64,000 nt of DNA from Methylomusa anaerophila (GTDB taxonomy: Bacteria; Bacillota; Negativicutes; Sporomusales; Sporomusaceae): assembly GCF_003966895.1 (NCBI RefSeq), contig NZ_AP018449.1, positions 2,745,501-2,809,500 on the forward strand. Direction: 5' to 3'. Both the position numbers and the translations under genes were made by a program. Positions 45,207-52,762 of this stretch are shown one piece after another. The notes beneath the pieces were generated by a model. It did not search any database. It was not told the origin of the DNA and saw only the letters and a program-made list of their open reading frames with translations. The stretch's first letter is position 1; each line of letters starts with the position of its first letter.

Positions 45207-46748
45207 TTGTTTTACCTGTCACCATCGCTAGCTGCCGCTGGTATTATTGCAGCGGGGTTGATTGCCAGGCTGATCCTGGCTGCATCTGTAGGATTAGGTG
45301 TGGATGAATCCTATGTAGCCGCGGTAGCACACCAGTTTAGCTTGAGCTATTTTGACCATCCGCCCCTTCATTTTTGGATTATTTGGTTGACCGCGTTTAT
45401 AACGGGCAGCGAACATCCCGTAATATTGCGGCTGCCGTTTATTTTGTTATTCGCAGGTACCAGCTGGCTCATGTATAAAATCACTTCCCGGCTATTCGGA
45501 AAGTGGGCAGGGGTATACGCCACGCTCCTTTTGAATGTGTCGGCGGTATTTAGCCTGAGTACCGGCAGCTGGCTGTTGCCGGACGGGCCTTTGATGTTTT
45601 TCATGCTGGCCGCGGTTGGGGTTTTAACCAATATGTTGTTCGTTCCGGGGAACATACCGTCGCTTCCTGGCTGGCTGCTGGCTGGAATTTTTACCGGGCT
45701 GGGTATGCTGAGCAAGTACCATGCCGTCTTTATTGCGCTAGGCACGTTGGCGTTTTTGTTAACAAGCCGGGAACGGCGAGGGTTATTATTGACACCCGGA
45801 CCCTATCTTGCCGCCGGAATTTCGTTTCTCGTTTTTCTGCCGGTACTGGTATGGAATCACGACAACGGCTGGGTATCTTTTGTATTCCAAACCGGCAGAG
45901 GGGCCGCCAGCGGTTTTTATCCGGCCAAAATGCTTGGCAATATCGCCGGGCAGGCGATCTGGCTGTTACCGTGGATCTGGCTGCCGCTGGCCGGGATTTT
46001 CATTGCCGGGTTAGCTCGCGGTCCGGTGCGTAAGCGGGACAATATCATCCAGGACCGGACCTGGTTCTTATGTTGTATGGCCTTTGGTCCGATCGTCCTG
46101 TTTACGCTGGCGACGTTATGGGGATCGCAGGGGTTGTTCCATTGGCAGGCGCCGGGATATTTGCTATTGTTTCCTTTATTGGGACGGGAAGCGGCCGTAA
46201 GGGTGGAAAGCGGGGCCCGGCTGGTACGCTGGTGGCTGAAAGGGTCGGTTGCTGCCTTTATAGTAATTGTGCTGATTGTTGCCAGTCATACCGCTACCGG
46301 GTGGTTGCGCACGGTCGCACCGGCGTGGTTCGCCGGCGGCGACCCTACCGTGGAAGCCCTTGACTGGCGTGAAGTACCTGATATCGTGACCAAAGCCGGG
46401 CAGATGACGGGCACAGAAGTGTCGTTCATTGCCTCCGGGCACTGGATTGATACGGGAAAACTGGCTTATGCCCTGGCGGGAAAATATCCCGTGTTATGCC
46501 TGAGCAAAGAACCGCACCATTTCGCCTTCATGCACGGGCAGTCGGAATTCAAAGGGAAAAATGCTTTACTAATTGGACGCAAAAGTACTATGGGGGAAGC
46601 GGTCAAGGAATACGGACCGTATTTTGATGCTGTTATTCCCCTGGGAGAAGCCCAAATTCACCGCTACGGCCGGCCGGAAGTGGACCTTGTCCTGTTTCTG
46701 GGCCGTAATTTCCACGGTGATTATCCGTTACCATACGGTAGGCAGTGA
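45207..46748 (+). CDS. ArnT/PMT-like glycosyltransferase (GT39 family)
   Basis: A 513-residue multi-helix protein with 11-12 membrane segments. LGVDESYVAAVAHQFSLSY contains the catalytic Asp-Glu pair, and FDHPPLHFWI the HPPL motif, of ArnT/PMT-type transferases that use polyprenyl-phospho-sugars. In a diderm these decorate lipid A or other envelope glycans. The donor is probably made by the preceding DPM1-like enzyme. The start is TTG 45207 after AGGAAGGAG. The last 170 residues are a periplasmic domain. Confidence 0.88.
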   Translation: MFYLSPSLAAAGIIAAGLIARLILAASVGLGVDESYVAAVAHQFSLSYFDHPPLHFWIIWLTAFITGSEHPVILRLPFILLFAGTSWLMYKITSRLFGKWAGVYATLLLNVSAVFSLSTGSWLLPDGPLMFFMLAAVGVLTNMLFVPGNIPSLPGWLLAGIFTGLGMLSKYHAVFIALGTLAFLLTSRERRGLLLTPGPYLAAGISFLVFLPVLVWNHDNGWVSFVFQTGRGAASGFYPAKMLGNIAGQAIWLLPWIWLPLAGIFIAGLARGPVRKRDNIIQDRTWFLCCMAFGPIVLFTLATLWGSQGLFHWQAPGYLLLFPLLGREAAVRVESGARLVRWWLKGSVAAFIVIVLIVASHTATGWLRTVAPAWFAGGDPTVEALDWREVPDIVTKAGQMTGTEVSFIASGHWIDTGKLAYALAGKYPVLCLSKEPHHFAFMHGQSEFKGKNALLIGRKSTMGEAVKEYGPYFDAVIPLGEAQIHRYGRPEVDLVLFLGRNFHGDYPLPYGRQ

Positions 46749-46787
46749 CATGACCAATTTGCATAGACATAGAAAGGGAAAAATGAT

Positions 46788-47420
46788 ATGAACATGCTTA
46801 AGCTGCTTCGGCAGCGGGATAGTTTTTCCAAGGCATTGATATGGGCGGTCGGAGTAGGGTTGGCAACTATTCTGCTGGTACTGACAATGAAAAAGAGCGG
46901 CAATATCGATATATGGGCCTTGGCATATAATATTGGCAACCAGGGAAATGATCTGTTTCTCATACTGACCAATCTCCTCATTATCGGTTGGGCTTTGAAC
47001 AAGAGATGGCGCAGTATTATTTATCTCACTTTAACGCTTGATGCTGCCGTGTGGGCTGTCGTTCAGGGAGTCAAGGCCCTCCACTTAACAACAGAATGGG
47101 CCTATAGACCTAATGGCGGGGCGGGAGGATTTCCCAGCGGGCACGCTACCCATGCGTTTGCCATGGCTTTCCTATTGACTCTTTTTTTTCCCCGGCTGGC
47201 TTGGTTATGGTACGGATGTGCCGCCGTTATTTCCTGGTCCCGGGTGGAATCGGACTGGCACACCGGTTTTCAAGTAACGGTAGGGGTTGTATTAGGGATC
47301 GGAACGGTGTTGCTGTTAGTCGGCAGATGGTTAAAACATCCTGATGCCGCGCAGGCGATTGGGCGGTTCCAGCAGGGAAAGCCGGCAGTTCAAACGGATC
47401 AAAAATATGTCATCGAGTAA
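46788..47420 (+). CDS. PAP2-family lipid phosphatase
   Basis: A 210-residue, six-helix protein. The three phosphatase motifs are VKALHLTTEWAYRP (KX6RP-like), FPSGHATHAF (PSGH) and SRVESDWHTGFQ (SRX5HX3D, with the final Asp replaced by Gln). It dephosphorylates undecaprenyl pyrophosphate, phosphatidylglycerol phosphate or lipid A. In this operon it could recycle the lipid carrier. Variation at the last Asp is found in other members, so activity is still plausible. Confidence 0.87.
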   Translation: MNMLKLLRQRDSFSKALIWAVGVGLATILLVLTMKKSGNIDIWALAYNIGNQGNDLFLILTNLLIIGWALNKRWRSIIYLTLTLDAAVWAVVQGVKALHLTTEWAYRPNGGAGGFPSGHATHAFAMAFLLTLFFPRLAWLWYGCAAVISWSRVESDWHTGFQVTVGVVLGIGTVLLLVGRWLKHPDAAQAIGRFQQGKPAVQTDQKYVIE

Positions 47421-47454
47421 TTCTTGCTGATACTGCGAAAAGAGATGTTACGGT

Positions 47455-48534
47455 ATGCGTATAATTGATAAGTGCATAATCCGGGAAATGCTGGGTCCTT
47501 TTATTTTTGGGGTATGTGCTTTTTCCAGTGTTTTTATTGGCGGCGGGACGTTGTTTCGCATTGCTCAGTATATTAGTAAGTATGGAGCATCGATAAAGGT
47601 TGTCATTCAACTTTTTCTTTACAACATCCCCAGTGTTATCATGTGGACCTTTCCCATGTCGGTTCTGCTGGCCACACTAATGTGTTTTGGCCGGCTTTCC
47701 GGCTGCGGGGAACTAACCGCCATGCGCGCGGCGGGACAAAGCTTTTACAGGCTGGCGCTGCCGGTGTTTATTACGGCTTTTTCAATATTCGTTTTCTCGG
47801 TTGTATTTAATGAAACGGTTGTACCGTCCGCCACCGCCGCCTATAACCGTTTGGTGTTTTACGAGATTGAGCACAATACGAAGCTAAAAAGCCAGGAACA
47901 TCTCGTCCTGCTTAATAAGAATCAGGGAGCTGTCAACCGGTTAACCTATGCCACCAAGTATGACGAAAACACCAGATCCATGCTGGATGTTACTGTGCAG
48001 GAGTTTGAAAACAATATACCCGTAAGGGTGCAAACGGCGCAGCGAGCGGTATGGGAAGACGGGAGATGGGTTTTTTATTCCGGAATCATGCAGGATTTGT
48101 CCGGTGACGGCAGCATTCACGCCCTGCACTTTGATCAACAGGAAGTACCGGTAGAGAAGAACGAGTTTGCCAATAATGCCAGTGAGCCGGAAGAAATGAC
48201 AATTAAGCAATTGAAGCAGACAATCCAAGTCTTGCCTGGCAACTCGCAAGAAAAGCGCCGGTATGAAGTGGAATTGCACCAGCGCTTATCTATTCCGGCG
48301 GCATGTCTGGTATTTGCCCTGATTGGGTCGCCTCTTGGCGTTACTTCCCAGCGGGTAAGCTCATCTAACGGCCTTGGAATCAGTGTCCTGGTAATATTTC
48401 TTTACTATATTATCATGACCGGCAGCACAGTCGCAGCTCAGAACGGCGCCATATCGCCGGTATTGGCAGCCTGGCTGCCCAATATTGCCGGTGGAGCCAT
48501 TGGCTTGCGCCTGATACTAAAGGCGGCGGCATAA
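47455..48534 (+). CDS. LptF/LptG-family permease (LPS export)
   Basis: A 359-residue YjgP/YjgQ-type protein with six membrane helices (two groups of three) around a periplasmic jellyroll. The N-terminus MRIIDKCIIREMLGPFIFG and the C-terminal VFALIGSPLGVTSQRVSSSNG are clear family marks. With a partner permease and LptB it lifts LPS out of the inner membrane, proof that this Firmicute has an LPS-type outer membrane. A terminator follows at 48549. The preceding glycan genes may modify the same LPS. Confidence 0.9.
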   Translation: MRIIDKCIIREMLGPFIFGVCAFSSVFIGGGTLFRIAQYISKYGASIKVVIQLFLYNIPSVIMWTFPMSVLLATLMCFGRLSGCGELTAMRAAGQSFYRLALPVFITAFSIFVFSVVFNETVVPSATAAYNRLVFYEIEHNTKLKSQEHLVLLNKNQGAVNRLTYATKYDENTRSMLDVTVQEFENNIPVRVQTAQRAVWEDGRWVFYSGIMQDLSGDGSIHALHFDQQEVPVEKNEFANNASEPEEMTIKQLKQTIQVLPGNSQEKRRYEVELHQRLSIPAACLVFALIGSPLGVTSQRVSSSNGLGISVLVIFLYYIIMTGSTVAAQNGAISPVLAAWLPNIAGGAIGLRLILKAAA

Positions 48535-48548
48535 TGGAATGCATTATT

Positions 48549-48588
48549 AACACCCGGCAGCAGAAAAAACTGTTGCCGGGTGTTGACT
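48549..48588. terminator. Terminator between convergent genes
   Basis: AACACCCGGCAGCAG (48549-48563) pairs with CTGTTGCCGGGTGTT (48570-48584) with one G-U pair. It serves the LptF/G gene; the minus-strand side is A/T-poor. Confidence 0.78.
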
Positions 48589-48601
48589 TTACTCCTCTTT
48601 G

Positions 48602-50545
48602 TCATCCTACGGTATACGGTATTACGCCAAAATGCTTGGCAAGGAGGTGCGATAGGGTTTGGTGGTATTTGCCGACCGTATCATCTGTCAGCTCTAAAGG
48701 GGCGGGGGCATATTTCTCCAGGCTATGAGCAAGAATTACATCAAGTTCTTGCGGATAGCGGGGTTGGTGGAGAATATGGTAGGCCAAAGGTATGGGGAAT
48801 CTTTTTATTGTGATATGATTCTCCCGGGCAGCCAGCAGCAGCCAGTAGTCGTACCAGGGCAGGTTTAGGCAGAAATCTTCCTGCGGATGCGGATATTTGT
48901 CAATTATTTCTTGCGGGAAAAATAGGCAGCCTGCTCCGGGAATATTCCAGGCAGGCTGGGCTTCCACCGGTTCAATATCGGTCCTGCCGATATAAACCAG
49001 GGAATTAGCCGCCTCTCTCGCTATGACGCCTGGCAGGTGTTCGTCGAACAGGCAAACATCCGGCGGTATGATTCCACATATTCCGGCCGGTTGCCGGCGT
49101 AATGCTGCCAGAACTTCATGGATAAAAACATAGGGGCGTCCATATTTGCTTACGTTGTCTTTGGCCTCGATGAATATTATATCGGGAAATTTGTTTTTGA
49201 GAAGCGGGATATCTTCCTGCGCGTTGACCGAAATAATTTTACAGCCCAGTTTAAGCCAACTGGCCACTGCCCGGTACTGGTTGCAAAATTCCCCCCCGGG
49301 GACTAGGGAAGTGGCTACAATGATGGCCGCCTCTTGCCCGTTCCCTGAATTAGCTGGTGCAGCGGCTGTTTGCTTTTTGCTGAAGATTGCCTGCGATTCT
49401 ACTACCAGGTCGGAGAAAGATCTGGCGAATATTTTCGCCAGGCAATCGGCTTGCATTCGGGCCTCTGTCTCCCGTTTGAAGTCAGGACCCGGCAGGCAAA
49501 CAGGCAGGAGCGCCGATATTTTGCTGGCCAGATCGGCTGTATTTTCCCGTTGGAAGTACACGCCGTATTCATGTTCCAAGTGAACGGGAAGGTCGGATAA
49601 GAGAATGGTTTTGCCTAAGGACCGGCACTCCTGAACGATTAAGCTCAAGCCTTCAAAAAGTGAGGGCTGCACGACAAACAAGCTGCGGCGGACGAGCTGA
49701 ATTTGGTCCTGTCTGGGCACCAAGCCCAAAATATGTATCAAATCTGAAACGCCGCTTTCGGATATATGTTTTTGCAGTTCTTCCATATATTGCGGCCGGC
49801 GGAAGTCGTCAGTCATTCCTGTGCACGCCAGATGTACATCCAGGCCTGTTTGTCTGAGCGCGGCGATTGCGTCAAACAGGCGGCGATGATTTTTATGCAG
49901 CCAAAATTGGTTGGAACACAGAATAAACCTGTCTGGCAGGCCATATTTTTCCTGGATGGCGGCAGGGTCTCCCCGATACCAGTCGTCTTCCGGCAGGATG
50001 TGGAAAGGAAGAACTCGGGTGACAGCCTGTGATTCCGGGTAAAACTTCCGGAAATCCTGCTCGACTGCCCGGCTGCTGCAATAAACCAGCCGGGATTGGG
50101 CCGCTACCCGGGAGCAAAGCTCATCCCGTATTGCCAAGTCCTGGGGAGAAAAAAAGTCAGGCCGGTATTTGTGCTGAAAGTCATGGACCCAGGAAGCAGC
50201 CGGCCGGTCCGGAATGACGTTAAAATTAACTGGAAAATAAAAGTCGATTTTACAGAAGAGATCATCCCAGGTATGGACGTCAATGACCGGCAGGCCGGTT
50301 TGGTCCGCAAGGCCTGAGAAACCGGTTCCAAAACAAATGATGCCGTCAAATTTTTCGGCAAAAGGAAGATACAGCCGGAAGCCTTCCCGGGTTTCGCCGG
50401 ATACGATAAGGAATAACTGCGGGCGTTCCTGTGCCGGTAAAGAGGCTACTGCTTTGACGTGATGTTCCAGATGAGACACGCCGCCAATCCAGCCTTTGCC
50501 GCCTATTACCGGAATACCCACCCGCAGGCTGTGAACCGAAGTCAT
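48602..50545 (-). CDS. Two-domain glycosyltransferase (GT4-like plus unknown C-terminal domain)
   Basis: A 647-residue cytoplasmic protein. Residues 1-400 are a GT-B fold of the GT4 family: GGKGWIGGVSHLEHHVKAV near the N-terminus, FILCSNQFWLHKNHRRLFDAI, and VVQPSLFEGLSLIVQECRSLG with the E(x7)E pattern. From about 420 a second region (AIIVATSLVPGGEFCNQYRA, FPDIIFIEAKDNVSKYGRP, IIPPDVCLFDEHL) resembles a GT-A-like or capsule-synthesis domain that I do not recognise. It converges on the LPS-export gene and probably acts on an envelope polysaccharide. GAGGTG precedes ATG 50545. Confidence 0.78.
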   Translation of the reverse strand: MTSVHSLRVGIPVIGGKGWIGGVSHLEHHVKAVASLPAQERPQLFLIVSGETREGFRLYLPFAEKFDGIICFGTGFSGLADQTGLPVIDVHTWDDLFCKIDFYFPVNFNVIPDRPAASWVHDFQHKYRPDFFSPQDLAIRDELCSRVAAQSRLVYCSSRAVEQDFRKFYPESQAVTRVLPFHILPEDDWYRGDPAAIQEKYGLPDRFILCSNQFWLHKNHRRLFDAIAALRQTGLDVHLACTGMTDDFRRPQYMEELQKHISESGVSDLIHILGLVPRQDQIQLVRRSLFVVQPSLFEGLSLIVQECRSLGKTILLSDLPVHLEHEYGVYFQRENTADLASKISALLPVCLPGPDFKRETEARMQADCLAKIFARSFSDLVVESQAIFSKKQTAAAPANSGNGQEAAIIVATSLVPGGEFCNQYRAVASWLKLGCKIISVNAQEDIPLLKNKFPDIIFIEAKDNVSKYGRPYVFIHEVLAALRRQPAGICGIIPPDVCLFDEHLPGVIAREAANSLVYIGRTDIEPVEAQPAWNIPGAGCLFFPQEIIDKYPHPQEDFCLNLPWYDYWLLLAARENHITIKRFPIPLAYHILHQPRYPQELDVILAHSLEKYAPAPLELTDDTVGKYHQTLSHLLAKHFGVIPYTVG

Positions 50546-50728
50546 CCGTTAACACCTCACATATCGCCTGAGTTGCAGGGTGCTTACATCCCTGATAATT
50601 GGTCCGCCGTAAAAAAACGGTTAGCGGAAGCTAACACCATATTCTCAGCCGTCTGCTATATGATATGGGCAACAGGGAGAAGTGCTACGCTGCGACTGTG
50701 AAAGATACAGACTGTGAAAAGATATGGA

Positions 50729-50757
50729 TTGACATATTTTTTGTAACGTGCTAACAT
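50729..50757 (+). promoter_or_regulatory. Sigma-A promoter of the second cobalamin riboswitch
   Basis: TTGACA at 50729-50734, a 17-base spacer and TAACAT at 50752-50757. It lies about 55 bases before the aptamer. Confidence 0.85.
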
Positions 50758-50811
50758 TTAAATTAAATTATATCCATATCATGCCATATCACGACAATTT
50801 AATATTTTTTG

Positions 50812-50980
50812 AGACAGGTGCCCTAAGGGGCTTAATAGGGAAGACCGGTGTGATACCGGCGCGGTCCCGCCACTGTAATGGGGAGCAAATCCAAGGTATG
50901 TATGCCACTGAGACGTGAAAGTCTCGGGAAGGTTTGGACGAGCGATGAGCCAGAGCCAGGAGAACTGCCTGTTTGACAAT
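50812..50980 (+). promoter_or_regulatory. Cobalamin riboswitch (copy 2)
   Basis: The same conserved elements as copy 1: GACAGGTGCCC, GACCGGTGTGATACCGGCGC, GGTCCCGCCACTGTAATGGG and the B12 box AGCCAGGAGAACTGCC at 50954-50969. It precedes the ECF transporter operon and marks that operon as cobalamin-repressed. Confidence 0.95.
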
Positions 50981-51032
50981 CACCGTTTTACCTACGAGCG
51001 ATGGGGAGGGGATTATGGAGTAATCTATCCTT

Positions 51033-51060
51033 CCCGGCTATTTATTATGCCGGGATTTTT
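51033..51060 (+). terminator. Riboswitch terminator 1 of copy 2
   Basis: CCCGGC (51033-51038) pairs with GCCGGG (51049-51054) and is followed by ATTTTT. The stem is short but correctly placed behind the aptamer. Confidence 0.7.
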
Positions 51061-51085
51061 GTTGGGAAAGAGTACTGAAATAATG

Positions 51086-51120
51086 AAACCCCCCTTCAGC
51101 ATGCAAGGGGGGTTTCTCTT
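51086..51120 (+). terminator. Second hairpin: tandem terminator or ribosome-site sequestering stem
   Basis: AAACCCCCCTT (51086-51096) pairs with AAGGGGGGTTT (51105-51115). TTTCTCTT follows, so it can end transcription. Its 3' arm AAGGGGGG lies ten bases before TTG 51123, so the same stem could also hide the ribosome-binding site. Confidence 0.75.
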
Positions 51121-51122
51121 AG

Positions 51123-52760
51123 TTGAGGACAATTTTGGCTGTAATGATATTGTTAAGTTGTATGACGGGGACAGGCACGGCCGGCGGCGATATTTCCGTA
51201 TCCTGCGACATACCTTACTTTCTGGGGCAGAAACGCGGCTATATGCTGCCGGGCGAACTGCTGCAAGCCAGGATTATAGTGGAAAATTTCGGGCCGGCAG
51301 CCAAGAATGTGCCGGTGGATATTGTTTTACCGCCGGGTTTTTTACCGGCAGGGCGCTATGAGTATTGGCAGGTTGCCGGCCTGGAAAACAACGCGGTGCT
51401 GAAGACGGAGGCCGACCTGGGCGGCGGTTATGGGCAGTGGTTTGACTTAGTGCCCATCCGGGTTGGACCGGACGCAGCGCCGGGGGCCTATACGGTAAGT
51501 ATTGTCGCCGGCGGCCTTATACACAACTATGGGGTAACGGTGGCGGCTAAGAAGCCGGCGGAAGCCGACGGCGGGCTCACAGTGAATAGAATCCTGATTC
51601 CGTTAGATAAAGACGGCAAAAAAGATGAGCGCTTGCATGACAATACTTTGGTGCTCCGGGACCGGACACTGGATTACTACAAAAATATACTGCGCGGCAA
51701 AGGCGCTTCCAATCAGGAAGTGGAGGCCATCCATCCGGTTGTCCATATGGGGATTGAATTTTTAAATCCCGGGGGGCAGCAAAAGCTGGTTAACATTACT
51801 GTACGGCTGCTGGACTACAATACTCACCAGCCTGTAGCCGGACTGCTGACTCCGGGAACTACCGGCGAGGATAAAGATGCCGGCTCCCTTGCCGGGAATG
51901 CCGACTGCCTCACGGCTTTCGCCGCCATAACCGGGGAAGAGCGGCAGCGCCTGCTGCTCCCGGTTTATGCGGACGAAAGGCTGATTGCAGGCGGGCGATA
52001 CTGGCTGCAGGTGGTTGTTGATGATGGTTTTATCCAGCCGGTTACGGTGAAAAGTCCGCTTACCGTGGTGAGGAAAAACATGGGGGCCATGCTGGTCACA
52101 GGCGCGGCGGCACTGGTATTTTTGCTTGCTTTGGCGCTGGGACTAAAGCAGTTGCGCGCCACTTTGGCAACTATGAAGACTCGCTGGCTGGTTACCATAG
52201 CGTTGTTTGGCGCGGCAGCGTTCACGATAGTGAATGTTCCCACCACGCTGCTCAATGATTTCTTTCATATTTTACTGGGACCCTTCGGCTTTTTGGTGAC
52301 CGGCATATTTAATGGCGTTTTCTTATATATGCTGGTGATTGCTTTAGTCATTTTGATTCCCCGGCCGGGGGTTGTCGCCCTGATGATGGCAGTGCGCATG
52401 CTGCTGGGTATGCTGGCCTTCGGCAATATTTCGCCGGTGAGTATCCTCACTTATGGTTTGCAGGCATTATTGCTGGAATTGGCCTTGTACTACGCCAATG
52501 TTTATGCCAGGTCTTCCGGGACGCCGGTTTCCGCCGCCGCAACCGCCGGGCAGGTATTGCCGACGGCTATTGCCTGCGGACTGGCCGACTCAATAGCCAC
52601 TTACGCTAATATGCAGGCGATGGCTTTTCTGTACCGGCTGTATTTTGCCGACTGGTATATTTATATGGTTACACTGGTAAACGGTTTTTTGTATACGGCG
52701 GTTGGCGCGGCGTGCGGCGTATTTTTGGGAAAACAACTGGCCAAAGTGGGGGGCGATTGA
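51123..52760 (+). CDS. Putative ECF S component fused to an extracytoplasmic domain
   Basis: A 545-residue protein directly under the riboswitch. It begins with a signal-like segment (RTILAVMILLSCMTGTGTAG). An outside region of about 300 residues follows; its first part (ARIIVENFGPAAKNVPVDIV, then LPPGFLP... and APGAYTVSIVAGG) looks like a CARDB/NEW3-type beta-sandwich. A first membrane helix starts near residue 322, followed by six helices that resemble small S components of energy-coupling-factor transporters. ATPase and EcfT genes follow immediately. S components normally have no such domain, so the fusion is unusual. The substrate is probably a corrinoid or a precursor, judged by the riboswitch. 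Start codons TTG 51123 or TTG 51135 (after GAGG) are possible. Confidence 0.72.
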   Translation: MRTILAVMILLSCMTGTGTAGGDISVSCDIPYFLGQKRGYMLPGELLQARIIVENFGPAAKNVPVDIVLPPGFLPAGRYEYWQVAGLENNAVLKTEADLGGGYGQWFDLVPIRVGPDAAPGAYTVSIVAGGLIHNYGVTVAAKKPAEADGGLTVNRILIPLDKDGKKDERLHDNTLVLRDRTLDYYKNILRGKGASNQEVEAIHPVVHMGIEFLNPGGQQKLVNITVRLLDYNTHQPVAGLLTPGTTGEDKDAGSLAGNADCLTAFAAITGEERQRLLLPVYADERLIAGGRYWLQVVVDDGFIQPVTVKSPLTVVRKNMGAMLVTGAAALVFLLALALGLKQLRATLATMKTRWLVTIALFGAAAFTIVNVPTTLLNDFFHILLGPFGFLVTGIFNGVFLYMLVIALVILIPRPGVVALMMAVRMLLGMLAFGNISPVSILTYGLQALLLELALYYANVYARSSGTPVSAAATAGQVLPTAIACGLADSIATYANMQAMAFLYRLYFADWYIYMVTLVNGFLYTAVGAACGVFLGKQLAKVGGD

Positions 52761-52762
52761 GT

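Noticed and set aside
46070..46363. 97-codon plus-strand ORF
   Set aside because: It is an alternative frame within the GT39 gene, whose own frame shows consistent membrane helices.
46788..47420. PAP2 protein as an inactive enzyme because the last Asp is Gln
   Set aside because: The two catalytic His and the PSGH and SR motifs are intact, and that last position varies in the family. Loss of activity cannot be claimed.
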